DNA from: Cupriavidus sp. AU9028
GTDB lineage: Bacteria; Pseudomonadota; Gammaproteobacteria; Burkholderiales; Burkholderiaceae
Reading direction: 5' to 3'
Assembly: GCF_019795295.1 (NCBI RefSeq)
Contig: NZ_JAIMCG010000003.1
Span: 186,001 to 250,000, forward strand
Length of the DNA: 64,000 bases
Shown here piece after piece: positions 10,484 to 19,745 of this stretch. The first letter of the stretch is position 1. Each line of letters opens with the position of its first letter. Below the pieces are notes generated by a model that worked only from the letters and a program-made list of their open reading frames with translations, was not told the origin of the DNA and searched no databases. Made by a program: the position numbers and the translations under genes.

Positions 10484-11032
10484 TTACCGCGCGACCCGCA
10501 CGGCGTCAGAATGCCGTACTGACCGGCGGCTCGCACTCTCGCGCCATGCGCGCACCAGTGCCCGGTGTCCGGCGTCGTCGCCTCGCACCAGTACGAGGCG
10601 CACCGGCATGTGGCCCGCCGATGCCTCGCGGGTTGGCGAGATGCGCAGCAATGTCGTTGCGGGCGCAAGCCGCCATGCGGCGATCACCGCGGCATCATGC
10701 ACGCGCGCCCCATCCACCACACCGTCAACCACCCGGATGGCGCAACGGGACTTGCTGCCCGGCGCCCGGGACCCCAGGCCCAGATAGCGCCAATCGGCTT
10801 CCTTCCAGATGCGCCGGCCCTCGACTACCAGCCAGCACACCCCGGCCAGCCCGCACCCGGCCCACAGAAGTGCCAACGGCTCGCCGGCTACCCTGCCCTC
10901 CCACGCCGCGAGCAGCAGCAGCGCCACGGCGCTCAGCTCGCACAGACCAATCGCCGCCAGCCACGGGCGTGGCAGGCAGCGGATCGAATAGCGGGGTTCG
11001 GGGTCGGACCGGCGAGAGCCGCCTTCAGACAC
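10484..11032 (-). CDS. Small inner-membrane protein between fabF and rpoE, function unknown
   Basis: 182 residues with two adjacent hydrophobic segments (about 24-43 and 51-70: [19 protein letters not shown] and [20 protein letters not shown]) followed by a soluble basic domain. This layout resembles the YgfX/CptA type of small membrane proteins with a short TM hairpin, but I cannot confirm homology. The GTG start overlaps the fabF stop by 8 bases, and the gene ends 69 bases before rpoE, so it is probably cotranscribed with fabF. In related genomes a short membrane protein is commonly found at this spot, from memory. No catalytic motif is visible. Confidence 0.75.
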   Translation of the reverse strand: MSEGGSRRSDPEPRYSIRCLPRPWLAAIGLCELSAVALLLLAAWEGRVAGEPLALLWAGCGLAGVCWLVVEGRRIWKEADWRYLGLGSRAPGSKSRCAIRVVDGVVDGARVHDAAVIAAWRLAPATTLLRISPTREASAGHMPVRLVLVRGDDAGHRALVRAWRESASRRSVRHSDAVRVAR

Positions 11033-12257
11033 GGCGGAACACGAGCGTGCCGTTGGTCCCGCCGAAGCCGAAGTTGTTCTTCACGGCCACGTCGATCTTC
11101 ATTTCCCGTGCCGTGTTGGCCACGTAGTCCAGGTCGCACTCGGGATCCTGGTTGAAAATGTTGATCGTCGGCGGAGACACCTGGTTGTGCACGGCCAGCA
11201 CGGTAAACACCGATTCGAGACCACCGGCGCCGCCCAGCAGGTGGCCGGTCATCGACTTGGTCGAGTTGACCACCATCTTGTAGGCGTGCTCGCCGAAAGC
11301 CAGCTTGATGGCCTCGGTCTCGTTCTTGTCCCCCAGCGGGGTCGAGGTGCCGTGCGCGTTCAGGTACTGCACCTCGTCCGCGTTGATGCCGGCGTCCTTC
11401 AGCGCGGCCGTCATGCAACGGCGCGGGCCATCGGTATCCGGGGCGGTCATGTGGTACGCGTCGCCGCTCATGCCGAATCCAACCAGCTCGGCATAGATGC
11501 GGGCACCGCGCGCCTTCGCGGCCTCGTACTCTTCGAGCACCAGCACGCCGGCGCCTTCGCCCAGCACGAAGCCGTCGCGGTCCACATCCCAGGGACGGGA
11601 GGCGGTCGCCGGATCGTCGTTGCGGGTCGACAGCGCGCGCGCCGCCGCGAAGCCGCCGATGCCCAGCGGCGACACGGTCGATTCCGCGCCACCGGCCAGC
11701 ATCACGTCGGCATCCCCCGCCTGGATCAGACGGGCGGCCAGACCGATGCTGTGCAGGCCGGTCGTGCAGGCGGTGACCGCTGCCAGGTTCGGCCCCTTCA
11801 GGTTGTGGATCATCGACAGGTGACCGGAGATCATGTTGATGATCGAACCGGGCACGAAGAACGGCGAGATCCGGCGCGGACCGCGATTGGTCAGTTCCGC
11901 GTGGGTATCCTCGATCATCGGCAGACCGCCGATGCCCGAGCCGACCAGCACGCCGACGCGCTCGCTGTTGGCCTCGGTGATTTCCAGGCCGCTGTCACGG
12001 ATGGCTTGCGTGCCGGCCGCGATGCCATAGTGGATGAAGGTATCCATATGGCGGGCTTCCTTCGCCGGGAGGTACTCCTCCACGTTGAAGCCCTTCACCT
12101 CGCCGGCGAAATGGACTGCCAGCGCGGCATGATCGAATTTGGTGATGGTAGCAATACCGGACTTGCCGGCTACCAGATTGGCCCAGCCTTCGGCGACCGT
12201 GTTTCCGACCGGAGACACGAGGCCGAGTCCAGTGACGACGACGCGACGACGGCTCAC
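11025..12257 (-). CDS. fabF: 3-oxoacyl-ACP synthase II (KAS II)
   Basis: Elongating condensing enzyme of type II fatty acid synthesis, controlling cis-vaccenate formation. The Cys-His-His triad is visible: Cys in [12 protein letters not shown], His in [14 protein letters not shown], His in [12 protein letters not shown]. The C terminus [14 protein letters not shown] is conserved. Length 410 is normal. Translation starts with GTG at 12257 ([15 protein letters not shown]). It lies 195 bases downstream of acpP on the same strand and overlaps the following small membrane-protein gene by 8 bases. Confidence 0.97.
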   Translation of the reverse strand: MSRRRVVVTGLGLVSPVGNTVAEGWANLVAGKSGIATITKFDHAALAVHFAGEVKGFNVEEYLPAKEARHMDTFIHYGIAAGTQAIRDSGLEITEANSERVGVLVGSGIGGLPMIEDTHAELTNRGPRRISPFFVPGSIINMISGHLSMIHNLKGPNLAAVTACTTGLHSIGLAARLIQAGDADVMLAGGAESTVSPLGIGGFAAARALSTRNDDPATASRPWDVDRDGFVLGEGAGVLVLEEYEAAKARGARIYAELVGFGMSGDAYHMTAPDTDGPRRCMTAALKDAGINADEVQYLNAHGTSTPLGDKNETEAIKLAFGEHAYKMVVNSTKSMTGHLLGGAGGLESVFTVLAVHNQVSPPTINIFNQDPECDLDYVANTAREMKIDVAVKNNFGFGGTNGTLVFRRV

Positions 12258-12452
12258 TATGATTTCCTACAGGTTCGTGAAGCAGAATGAAGCAGCATGG
12301 CGGCACGCCACGGCCCGGTACGTTTTACGCGCCAACCGGGGGCGCCGCCAGACGACTTCCTCTGACAAACGAAAGCCACAGAAAGCGACACGACGGGACC
12401 TCGCGACCCCTGCGCCCCGCCTTCTGTGGCCTGCAATTCAGGAACGACTGGC

Positions 12453-12692
12453 TCAGGCCTTGACGTGCGCGGTTGCGTAGTCGATTGCCTGTTGCACGGT
12501 CGTGATCTTCTCGGCTTCCTCGTCAGGAATTTCCATGCCGAATTCATCTTCCAACGCCATCACGAGTTCGACCGTGTCGAGCGAGTCGGCGCCGAGATCG
12601 TTCACGAACGAGGATTCGTTCTTGATGTCGGCTTCGGCGACGCCGAGTTGCTCTGCCACGATCTTCTTGACGCGTTGTTCGATATTGTCCAT
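12453..12692 (-). CDS. acpP: Acyl carrier protein
   Basis: Carries growing acyl chains on a 4'-phosphopantetheine arm. The modification Ser is in [12 protein letters not shown] (about residue 37-38). The 79-residue product from the ATG at 12692 ([12 protein letters not shown]) matches family length, and a GGAGGGC ribosome binding site lies directly upstream. The frame is open 20 codons further but those residues are not ACP-like. Acidic (rich in D/E), as expected. It stands between fabG and fabF as in most proteobacteria, and a hairpin behind fabG suggests that acpP also has its own promoter, fitting its high expression. Confidence 0.97.
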
Positions 12693-12796
12693 GTAGCCCT
12701 CCAGGGAAGTTCGACAAAAAAGTGGGCGCATTTTAGCAGGTTTGGCCCGCAATATTGCCGGCCTGCCTGATTTGCAAGAAATGCGCCGGTTCTTCT

Positions 12797-12831
12797 AAAA
12801 AAGTGGATGTTGCGCGCAGTGCCGCAACATC
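12797..12831 (-). terminator. Rho-independent terminator after fabG
   Basis: On the minus strand a 9-bp stem GATGTTGCG/CGCAACATC (12823-12831 with 12806-12814) with an 8-base loop is followed, after three bases, by six T (complement of 12797-12802). The stem begins inside the fabG stop codon. It lies about 105 bases before the acpP start, so fabG and acpP transcripts can be separated. Confidence 0.7.
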
Positions 12832-13579
12832 AGTTCATATACATCCCGCCGTTGACATGCAGCGTGGTCCCGGTCACATAAGCCGCGGTCGGACCGGCCA
12901 GGAACGCCACCGCATGAGCGATATCCTCCGGCTGGCCGAGGCGGCCCAGCGGGATCTGCGTCTTCAGCGAAGCATGCTGCTCTTCCGACAGGACCTTGGT
13001 CATGTCGGTATCGATAAAGCCCGGCGCCACGCAGTTGACCGTGACGTTGCGGCTGCCGATCTCCCGCGCCAGCGCGCGGGTCATGCCCTCGACCCCGGCC
13101 TTGGCCGCGGCATAGTTCATCTGGCCGGGGTTGCCGGTCGAGCCGACCACCGAGGTGATGTTGATAATGCGACCGCCGCGGGCCTTCATCATCGGCCGGA
13201 GCACGGCCCGCGACAGGCGGAAGACCGCCGTCAGGTTGGTGTCGATCACCGCGGTCCAGTCCTCGTCCTTCATCCGCATCGCCAGCTGGTCCTGCGTGAT
13301 GCCGGCGTTGTTGACCAGGATGTGCAGGCCGCCGTGGGTCTTGACGACCTCCTCGATCAGCGCCTCGCACCGGGCCGCGTCATTGACGTTGAGCACCGCG
13401 CCGGTGCCGCGCAGCTGCTCGCTGCCCAGATAGTCGCCGATCGCCTTGGCGCCGCTTTCGCTGGTCGCGGTGCCGATCACGAAGGCGCCCTGCCGGGCCA
13501 GTTCCAGCGCGATGGCGCGGCCAATGCCGCGCGATGCGCCGGTCACGAGGGCTACCTGATTCTCCAGGGTCTTGCTCAT
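12830..13579 (-). CDS. fabG: 3-oxoacyl-ACP reductase
   Basis: NADPH-dependent short-chain dehydrogenase that reduces beta-ketoacyl-ACP. Cofactor motif VTGASRGIGRAIA (residues 13-25), NNAGIT (about 90), catalytic Ser in NITSVVGSTGNPGQ and the YxxxK motif YAAAKAGVEG. Length 249 is typical. A strong AAGGAG lies 6 bases before the ATG. It follows fabD by 12 bases. The C terminus GTTLHVNGGMYMN is the usual one for FabG. Confidence 0.97.
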   Translation of the reverse strand: MSKTLENQVALVTGASRGIGRAIALELARQGAFVIGTATSESGAKAIGDYLGSEQLRGTGAVLNVNDAARCEALIEEVVKTHGGLHILVNNAGITQDQLAMRMKDEDWTAVIDTNLTAVFRLSRAVLRPMMKARGGRIINITSVVGSTGNPGQMNYAAAKAGVEGMTRALAREIGSRNVTVNCVAPGFIDTDMTKVLSEEQHASLKTQIPLGRLGQPEDIAHAVAFLAGPTAAYVTGTTLHVNGGMYMN

Positions 13580-13591
13580 CGCTTCTCCTTG

Positions 13592-14533
13592 TTATTCCGC
13601 AGCCTTGCCAACCAGCGCCAGGGCATCCTGCAGCGAGGCGGGATCGACGATGGCCGCGCCGGTCAGGTTGCCGTCGATGCGCTTGGTCAAACCGGCCAGC
13701 ACCTTGCCGGGACCGCATTCGATCACCTGGGTAACACCGTCGGCAGCCATCTTGCGCACGGACTCGACCCAGCGCACGGGCGCGGCGGCCTGGCGCACCA
13801 GCGCATCCTTGATCGCTTCCGGATCGCTGACCACCGCCACGTCGACGTTGTTGACCAGCGGAATCGTCGGTGCCGAGAACGTCAGCGACGCCATGTACTC
13901 GCGCAAGCGGTCCGAGGCGGGCTTGAGCAGCGACGAGTGGAACGGTGCCGACACCGGCAGCGGCAGCGCCCGCTTGGCGCCGCGACCCTTCGCCAGCTCG
14001 CAGGCCTTCTCGACCGCGGCCTTCTGCCCGGCGATCACCACCTGGGCCGGCGCATTGAAGTTGACTGCTTCGACCACGCCTGCGGCCGCCGCTTCCACAC
14101 AGACCGCGCGCACGTCGTCGTCGGACAGGCCGAGGATCGCGGCCATGCCGCCCTCGCCCACCGGTACCGCTTCCTGCATCGCCTGGGCCCGGAAGCGCAC
14201 CAGCGGCACCGCGTCGGCGAAGCGGATCACGCCGGCCGCAACCAGCGCGGAGTATTCGCCAAGGCTATGACCGGCCACCATGGCAGGCACGGGACCACCG
14301 GCTTGCAGCCAGGCGCGATAGATCGCCACCGCGGCGGTCAGCATCACCGGCTGGGTGTTGGTGGTCAGGTTCAGCTCCTCGGCCGGGCCGTCGGCGATCA
14401 GCCGCGCCAGGTCCTGTCCGAGCGCCGCGGAAGCTTCTTCCAGCGTATCGCGAACGACCTGGTGCTCGGCAAAGGCGTTGAGCATCCCGACCGACTGCGA
14501 ACCCTGGCCGGGGAATACGAATGAGAATGTCAT
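13592..14533 (-). CDS. fabD: Malonyl-CoA:ACP transacylase
   Basis: Transfers malonyl from CoA to ACP to supply extender units. The protein begins FSFVFPGQGSQSVGM, has the nucleophile elbow GHSLGEYSALVAAG (Ser about residue 90), the substrate Arg in VRFRAQAMQEAVP and the catalytic His in SAPFHSSLLKPA. From the ATG at 14533 it is 313 residues, as expected; the open frame continues to 14602 but lacks FabD character. fabH ends 79 bases upstream and fabG begins 12 bases downstream. Confidence 0.97.
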   Translation of the reverse strand: MTFSFVFPGQGSQSVGMLNAFAEHQVVRDTLEEASAALGQDLARLIADGPAEELNLTTNTQPVMLTAAVAIYRAWLQAGGPVPAMVAGHSLGEYSALVAAGVIRFADAVPLVRFRAQAMQEAVPVGEGGMAAILGLSDDDVRAVCVEAAAAGVVEAVNFNAPAQVVIAGQKAAVEKACELAKGRGAKRALPLPVSAPFHSSLLKPASDRLREYMASLTFSAPTIPLVNNVDVAVVSDPEAIKDALVRQAAAPVRWVESVRKMAADGVTQVIECGPGKVLAGLTKRIDGNLTGAAIVDPASLQDALALVGKAAE

Positions 14534-14612
14534 CGGAATCCGATCGGTTTGAAAATAGGATCTGCACCCGCCACGCCGAGGGCCGGCGCACGGCGGGTCC
14601 ATCGCACCCGCC

Positions 14613-15593
14613 TCACATGCGCAGCAGCACGGCGCCCCAGGTGAAGCCGCCGCCCACGCCTTCCATCAGCACATGATGGCCAGGCTGGATGCGTCCGTCG
14701 CGCACCGCCACGTCGAGCGCCAGCGGGATCGAGGCCGCCGAGGTATTGCCATGCTCGTGCACCGTCGCGACCATGCGCTCCAGCGGCAGGCCGAGCTTCT
14801 TCGCGGTGCCCTGCATGATGCGGATGTTCGCCTGGTGCGGGATCAGCCAGTCCACCTGGTCGGCCGAAAAATCGGCCGCTTCCAGCGTCTCCCGGGCGAC
14901 CTTGTCGAGCACGCTGACGGCGAGCTTGAACACCGCCTGGCCGTCCATGCGCAGGAAGGGATTGCCGGTGATGTTGCCGGCCGCGACGTTGCCCGGCACG
15001 CACAGGATATCGACATGGCTGCCGTCGGCATGCATGGCCGAGGACAGGATGCCCGGCTCCTCGGAGGCGGTCAGCACCACTGCGCCCGCGCCGTCGCCGA
15101 ACAGCACGCAGGTGGTGCGGTCATTGAAATCGAGAATGCGGGAGAACACTTCGGCGCCGATCACCAGCACATTGCGATGCGAGCCGCTGCGAATGAACTT
15201 GTCCGCGGTCGCCAGCGCATAGGCGAAGCCGGAGCAGACCGCCTGCAGGTCGAACGCCGCGCAATGGTTGGTGATCCCCAGCTTCTGCTGCACCAGGCAG
15301 GCGGTGCTCGGGAACACGTAGTCCGGCGTCGAGGTGGCGACCACGATCAGGTCGATCGACTGCCGGTCGATACCGGCTGCCTCCAGCGCCCGCTCCGCCG
15401 CCTTGACGGCGAGGTCGCTGCTGGTGACATCCGGCTCGGCCCAGTGCCGGGCGGAAATGCCGCTGCGGGAAAAGATCCACTCGTCGCTGGTTTCGATGCC
15501 CTTCTCGGCAAGCTGGGCGGCCAGTTCATGATTGGTGACGCGCCGCGGGGGCAAACAGCTCCCCGTGCCGATGATTTTTGCGTAGCTTGTCAT
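14613..15593 (-). CDS. fabH: 3-oxoacyl-ACP synthase III (KAS III)
   Basis: Initiates fatty acid synthesis by condensing acetyl-CoA with malonyl-ACP. Catalytic Cys in [19 protein letters not shown] (about residue 116), His in [14 protein letters not shown] and Asn in [14 protein letters not shown] complete the Cys-His-Asn triad. Length 326 is normal. It is 112 bases from plsX upstream and is followed by fabD, the usual plsX-fabH-fabD order. Confidence 0.97.
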   Translation of the reverse strand: MTSYAKIIGTGSCLPPRRVTNHELAAQLAEKGIETSDEWIFSRSGISARHWAEPDVTSSDLAVKAAERALEAAGIDRQSIDLIVVATSTPDYVFPSTACLVQQKLGITNHCAAFDLQAVCSGFAYALATADKFIRSGSHRNVLVIGAEVFSRILDFNDRTTCVLFGDGAGAVVLTASEEPGILSSAMHADGSHVDILCVPGNVAAGNITGNPFLRMDGQAVFKLAVSVLDKVARETLEAADFSADQVDWLIPHQANIRIMQGTAKKLGLPLERMVATVHEHGNTSAASIPLALDVAVRDGRIQPGHHVLMEGVGGGFTWGAVLLRM

Positions 15594-15705
15594 TTGATGT
15601 CGGATCGTGGTGCCGGGCGGGCGCTGGGCACGAAGGCCGGCCTCGCGCGGAAGGCGGAAGCCCGGCTCCGCCGTGGCCCCGCCGCTGTCTCGCCGGGCGC
15701 CATGT

Positions 15706-16785
15706 TCATGCGGCGTGCGCGTCCTGGCCGGGGCCCGGAGCGGCTGTCTCCTGGCTGGCGGGTCCGCCTGCCGCCGCGCCCGCCTTGCTGGCGAACGCCT
15801 GGGAGATGCGGGCGATCACGCCATTCCTCGCGGCATCATACCCGCGTTTGATCGCCCACTCAAAAGAGTGCGCGTCGGCCGACCCGTGGCTCTTGATCAC
15901 CAGCCCCTTCAGGCCCAGCAGCGACGCACCGTTGTAGCGGGCCGGATCCAGGCGGCCCGCCAGCCGCTTGAGCACCGGCATGGCAATGCCGGCGAGCAGC
16001 CTGGTGAACCAGGAGCGGGTGAACTCTTCCTTGATCATGTTGCCGATCATCTTGGCCAGGCCCTCTGTGCTCTTGAGCGCCACGTTGCCGACGAAGCCGT
16101 CGCAGACCACGATGTCGGTGGTGCCCTTGAAGATGTCGTTGCCCTCGACGTTGCCGTAGAAGTTCAACTCCGAGGCGCGCAGCAGCTCGCCGGCGCGCTT
16201 GACCACCTCGTTGCCCTTGATGACTTCCTCGCCGATGTTCAGCAGGCCGACGGTGGGATGGTCCTTGTGGTCCACCACCGCCACCATCGCCTCGGCCATC
16301 CGCGCGAACTGCAACAGGTGCTCGGGCTCGCAATCGGCGTTGGCGCCCAGATCCAGCACCGTGGTGCCCCAGCCCTGCTGGTTCGGGATCGTGGTGGCAA
16401 TCGCCGGACGCTCGATGCCTTCCAGCGTCTTGAGCACATAGCGCGACACCGCCATCAGCGCGCCGGTGTTGCCGGCCGAGATGCAGGCGTGCGCATTGCC
16501 TTCCTTGACCTGCGTGACAGCCACGCGCATCGAGGAATCCTTCTTCTTGCGCAGCGCCACCTCGACCGGATCGTCCATCGTGACCACCTCGGTGGCCGCG
16601 ACGACCGTCACGCGGGGATGGTCCAGGGCATGGCACTTGCGCAGTTGCGGCTCGATGGCCTCGGGCAGGCCCACCAGCACCATCTCGGCGTCGTCGTGGC
16701 TCTTCAGAAAGCTGATCGCTGCCGGCACCGTCACGCTGACACCGTGATCGCCGCCCATGCAGTCGATGGCAATTTTGATCGTCAT
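15706..16785 (-). CDS. plsX: Phosphate acyltransferase PlsX
   Basis: Peripheral-membrane enzyme converting acyl-ACP to acyl-phosphate, the first committed step of phospholipid synthesis with PlsY. Recognised by [19 protein letters not shown] at the N terminus, [14 protein letters not shown] in the middle and [20 protein letters not shown]. Length 359 with a short Ala/Gly/Pro-rich tail. AGGA lies 6 bases before the ATG. rpmF is 300 bases upstream and separated by a strong terminator, which is unusual because rpmF and plsX are often one transcript. Confidence 0.96.
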   Translation of the reverse strand: MTIKIAIDCMGGDHGVSVTVPAAISFLKSHDDAEMVLVGLPEAIEPQLRKCHALDHPRVTVVAATEVVTMDDPVEVALRKKKDSSMRVAVTQVKEGNAHACISAGNTGALMAVSRYVLKTLEGIERPAIATTIPNQQGWGTTVLDLGANADCEPEHLLQFARMAEAMVAVVDHKDHPTVGLLNIGEEVIKGNEVVKRAGELLRASELNFYGNVEGNDIFKGTTDIVVCDGFVGNVALKSTEGLAKMIGNMIKEEFTRSWFTRLLAGIAMPVLKRLAGRLDPARYNGASLLGLKGLVIKSHGSADAHSFEWAIKRGYDAARNGVIARISQAFASKAGAAAGGPASQETAAPGPGQDAHAA

Positions 16786-16998
16786 TGTTTCCTGATACGC
16801 AAGGCGCTTGCGGTGTACCGCTGCCGGCAGCCGCTCGGGACCGCCTCGTAACGGGCGCGATGATACCGGGTATCGGTGACTGTCGATGACATCCGGTAGC
16901 AGAGACGGGCTCGCAACCGCGCCGCGGCGTGCTGGGCCAGCAGGGCACCGGCTACCGGGGCGGACAGCAGGCGCGCCTGCATGATACGGGCGCGCAAC

Positions 16999-17029
16999 AA
17001 AAAAGCGGCAACGAGCTTGCCGCTTTTTT
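16999..17029. terminator. Strong hairpin with A- and T-runs between rpmF and plsX
   Basis: Perfect inverted repeat: six A, GCGGCAA (17005-17011), loop CGAGC, TTGCCGC (17017-17023), six T. It would terminate rpmF transcripts on the minus strand, and is symmetrical so could act on either strand. It lies 57 bases after the rpmF stop. The remaining 213 bases to plsX (16786-16998) hold no gene and must contain any separate plsX promoter; none was clearly recognised. Confidence 0.85.
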
Positions 17030-17085
17030 GCATGTCTTCTACCAACAAGCGCGAGCGGGACGCAAGGTCACGCCAGGCGTTTGGC

Positions 17086-17265
17086 TCAGTCGTTCTTGGT
17101 CTTGATGACCTTGCGACCACGGTAGTAGCCGTTCGGGCTGACGTGGTGACGCAGATGGGTCTCGCCCGTGGTCGGCTCGACGGCCAGGGGGGCGACCGAC
17201 AGATGGTCGTGCGAACGATGCATGCCGCGCTTGGACGGCGACTTCTTGTTCTGTTGGACTGCCAT
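17086..17265 (-). CDS. rpmF: 50S ribosomal protein L32
   Basis: Translation of the minus strand from ATG 17265 gives 59 residues beginning [20 protein letters not shown] and ending RKVIKTKND, the typical bacterial L32 of the large ribosomal subunit. The Cys zinc-binding pairs found in some L32 forms are missing (this is the C-minus type). A well-placed AAGGAGTC precedes the start. It lies 219 bases after yceD, as in other proteobacteria where yceD-rpmF form a unit. Confidence 0.95.
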   Translation of the reverse strand: MAVQQNKKSPSKRGMHRSHDHLSVAPLAVEPTTGETHLRHHVSPNGYYRGRKVIKTKND

Positions 17266-17484
17266 GATGACTCCTTGGAGAATTTGCGGATATTAACACA
17301 CGCATCCTGCACGAGGCGTAGCCGGGCCCGGCCGGATGCTTCTGCTTGTACGGATACTGGTACGACCAATGAACCCGCCTTGCGGCGGTTCGGTGGGTGA
17401 CGGGCCGCCGGTCCACAAGGACCAGGGACACCCCGTCTCCCGGGTACTGCCCGCACTGCCCGCCCCCGGTTTCCCGGGTGGCGT

Positions 17485-18084
17485 TCAATGACGTGTCTTC
17501 AATTTCGCCAGCGCCGCGAAGGGCGACGGGCGCTTTTCCTCGCCGGCATCGGCATCGTCCGGCACGCTCTCGACCTCGCCGTCCGCGCCGGTCACCAGGC
17601 TGTCATGGACGGTCGGACAGATCTCGTGCTTGGGCGCGACTGGCAGCGCCAGCAGGATTTCGTCCTCGATCAGCGGCAACAGATCGAAGCGCCGCGAGCC
17701 GGCGATCACATCAACCTCGTCGTCGTCCAGCGGCGCGGCTTCGGCCTCGGCTTCACTGGCGGCAATCTCGAAACGGGTCGAGGTCGACACCGGTTGCGCG
17801 TACACCTGCAGACACCGCTGGCAGTCGAGCCACATGCGCCCGTCCACCGTCAGTTCCAGGAACAGGCGGCGGCGCGCGGCCATGCCGGGCTCCGAGGCTT
17901 CCTCGCGGACCGAGCCGGTCATTCGCCAGGCAAAGGGTTCGCTGCCCGCCAGGGGTGGCGCATCGTCCGCCGTCTCGGCTATGATGCGCGGCAAATCGTG
18001 CGTCGCGATCTCGCCGCCTGTGCTGCCGCCGGAGCGGCAGAAGTCGAACAGATCGAAGGCACGAAAATCAAACGGCTGATTCAT
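17485..18084 (-). CDS. yceD: YceD/DUF177 family protein, 23S rRNA accumulation factor
   Basis: The YceD family is coupled to rpmF in most bacteria and has been linked to 23S rRNA accumulation. The 199-residue product from ATG 18084 (MNQPFDFRAFDLFDF) contains the family Cys pair in DCQRCLQVYAQPV and the acidic stretch DVIAGSRRFDLLPLIEDEIL with LPVAPKHEICP. The open frame extends to 18267 but the upstream 61 codons are Arg-rich leader that also covers the promoter at 18284-18313, so the later start is preferred. The 5' leader of about 190 bases is long. Confidence 0.88.
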   Translation of the reverse strand: MNQPFDFRAFDLFDFCRSGGSTGGEIATHDLPRIIAETADDAPPLAGSEPFAWRMTGSVREEASEPGMAARRRLFLELTVDGRMWLDCQRCLQVYAQPVSTSTRFEIAASEAEAEAAPLDDDEVDVIAGSRRFDLLPLIEDEILLALPVAPKHEICPTVHDSLVTGADGEVESVPDDADAGEEKRPSPFAALAKLKTRH

Positions 18085-18283
18085 ATCGCTGGCTGGTTCT
18101 CGCCGAACGCATCGACAGCTGCCATCGATGGCCTGCCTCGACAGGCTCGCCCATCGCGGCTGGCGGCGGCGCCTTGCAGTGTCGTGCCGGGGCAGCAATC
18201 TTCGGCCCGCGCAGCCCCTCTGAAAGAGGCCTGCACAGCACCGGGGCCGGCCCCAGTCATTTCTCAACCCGGCAAAACACGCG

Positions 18284-18313
18284 ATTATACGACGAACCTG
18301 GCGCGGCAGTCAA
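18284..18313 (-). promoter_or_regulatory. Sigma-70 promoter at the head of yceD-rpmF
   Basis: On the minus strand TTGACT (complement of 18308-18313) and TATAAT (complement of 18284-18289) are separated by 18 bases. This is one of the best promoter matches in the window. It reads toward yceD with an untranslated leader of about 190 bases and likely feeds the ribosomal protein L32 gene. Confidence 0.75.
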
Positions 18314-18373
18314 AGAAACACGCTGCCGGGCGTTGCAATCCGCGCCGGTCAAACCCTTTCCGTTCAAAGACTT

Positions 18374-19000
18374 ATGCAGACCGCCACTGGTTCCCCGGGC
18401 GCCGCCCGGCCACCACTGATTCTGGCTTCCAGCTCCCCCTATCGCCGAGAACTGCTGCAACGCTTGCGCGTGCCGTTCTCGGTCGAGGTCCCGGCTATCG
18501 ACGAGACGCCGCTGCCAGCGGAAGCGCCGGAGCAAACGGCGCTGCGCCTGGCCCAGCGCAAGGCCGAGGCGGTCGCTGCCCGACACCCCGGCGCCCTGGT
18601 AATCGGCTCGGATCAGGTTGCGACGCTGGACGGCGCCCAGATCGGCAAGCCCGGCGATCATGCACGCGCGCTGGCGCAATTGCGTACGATGCGTGGCCGC
18701 ACGGTCACCTTCCATTCCGCGCTGTGCCTGCTGGACAGCCGCACAAGCCAGGTATTTCTGGACAATGTGCAGACCCGCGCCACCTTCCGCGAGCTGGACG
18801 ACGCCGCGCTCGAGGCCTACCTGCAACTGGAGCGCCCGTACGACGTGGCCGGCAGCGCCAAATCGGAAGGCCTGGGCATCGCCCTGCTCTCGCGCATCGA
18901 ATCCGACGATCCAACCGCGCTGGTCGGCCTGCCGCTGATCGCCCTGACCGGCATGCTGCAGCAGGCGGGGTATCCACTCCTTACCGGTGGCATCCAATGA
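18374..19000 (+). CDS. Maf-family nucleotide pyrophosphatase
   Basis: Maf/YceF/YhdE proteins hydrolyse non-canonical or modified nucleoside triphosphates. The N-terminal signature ILASSSPYRRELLQRLRVPF is present, followed by IDET and the catalytic region VIGSDQVATLDG with IGKPGDHARA. The motif in YDVAGSAKSEGLGIAL is of the YceF subgroup (7-methyl-GTP pyrophosphatase) rather than the dTTP-specific YhdE subgroup, which I infer from the E/G context. Length 208 is normal. It is divergent from yceD and its TGA overlaps the start of the next gene (ATGA), so the two form an operon. Confidence 0.92.
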   Translation: MQTATGSPGAARPPLILASSSPYRRELLQRLRVPFSVEVPAIDETPLPAEAPEQTALRLAQRKAEAVAARHPGALVIGSDQVATLDGAQIGKPGDHARALAQLRTMRGRTVTFHSALCLLDSRTSQVFLDNVQTRATFRELDDAALEAYLQLERPYDVAGSAKSEGLGIALLSRIESDDPTALVGLPLIALTGMLQQAGYPLLTGGIQ

Positions 19001-19728
19001 CCGGCACGCTCTACCTGATCCCCAACACGCTGGGCAAGCGCGACGCCTTCGATCCGCTTGCCGCGGTGATACCGCTGCCGGTGCAGCAACTGGCCGCCGG
19101 TCTTGACTATTTCGTCGCCGAGAACGCCAAGACCGCGCGTGCCTATCTGAAGAAGCTGGGCGAAAACGCGCCGCTGGCGCGCCCGATCCAGCAGATCGAG
19201 ATCCGCGAACTGAACATCAACACGCGCAAGGAGGAGCTGGCGGCCCTGCTGGACCCGCTGCTGGCCGGTCGCGATGCCGGGCTGCTGTCCGAAGCGGGCG
19301 TTCCCGCCGTGGCCGATCCCGGCGCGGACCTGGTCCGGCTTGCGCACGCACGTGGGGTCCGGGTACGGCCGCTGGTCGGCCCCAGTTCGATCCTGTTGGC
19401 GGTGATGGGATCGGGATTGAACGGGCAGAGCTTCGCCTTCCACGGCTACCTGCCCGTCGATGCGGCCGAGCGCACGCGTCGGCTGCGCGAGGCGGAACAG
19501 TACTCGCGCCGCCATCGCCAGACCCAGGTATGGATCGAGACGCCCTATCGCAACGAGGCGCTGCTGGCGGCGATCAAGGCCAGTTGCGCGGGCGACACGC
19601 TGCTGTCGATCGCGGTCGACCTGACCTTGCCCGAGGAGGCGATCGTCACGCAGACGGTCGCGGCCTGGCAGCCAGGCCGGCTGGCCCTGCACAAGCGGCC
19701 GGCGATCTTCTCGCTGCTGGCCGGATAG
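18997..19728 (+). CDS. SAM-dependent tetrapyrrole-methylase-fold protein, RsmI-related
   Basis: 243 residues beginning MTGTLYLIPNTLGKRDAFDP. The fold shows the methylase features LLSEAGVPAVADPGADLV and VRPLVGPSSILLAVMGSGLNG, with a later IETPYRN; these match the RsmI/YraL type of tetrapyrrole methylases that methylate 16S rRNA. The protein is a shorter, diverged relative that in beta- and gammaproteobacteria usually coexists with a true RsmI, so its substrate is unknown. The start overlaps maf (ATGA). It converges on sppA with only 17 bases between stops, leaving no room for a terminator. Confidence 0.85.
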   Translation: MTGTLYLIPNTLGKRDAFDPLAAVIPLPVQQLAAGLDYFVAENAKTARAYLKKLGENAPLARPIQQIEIRELNINTRKEELAALLDPLLAGRDAGLLSEAGVPAVADPGADLVRLAHARGVRVRPLVGPSSILLAVMGSGLNGQSFAFHGYLPVDAAERTRRLREAEQYSRRHRQTQVWIETPYRNEALLAAIKASCAGDTLLSIAVDLTLPEEAIVTQTVAAWQPGRLALHKRPAIFSLLAG

Positions 19729-19745
19729 CGCCTCGCCTCAGTGCC

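Noticed and set aside
12258-12452. Possible gene or riboswitch in the acpP-fabF gap
   Set aside because: No open frame with a binding site and no known riboswitch pattern; treated as plain spacer.
17488-18996. Upstream extension of the tetrapyrrole-methylase-like frame to 746 codons
   Set aside because: The first 500 codons lie antisense to yceD and out of frame with maf. The domain starts at the ATG overlapping the maf stop.
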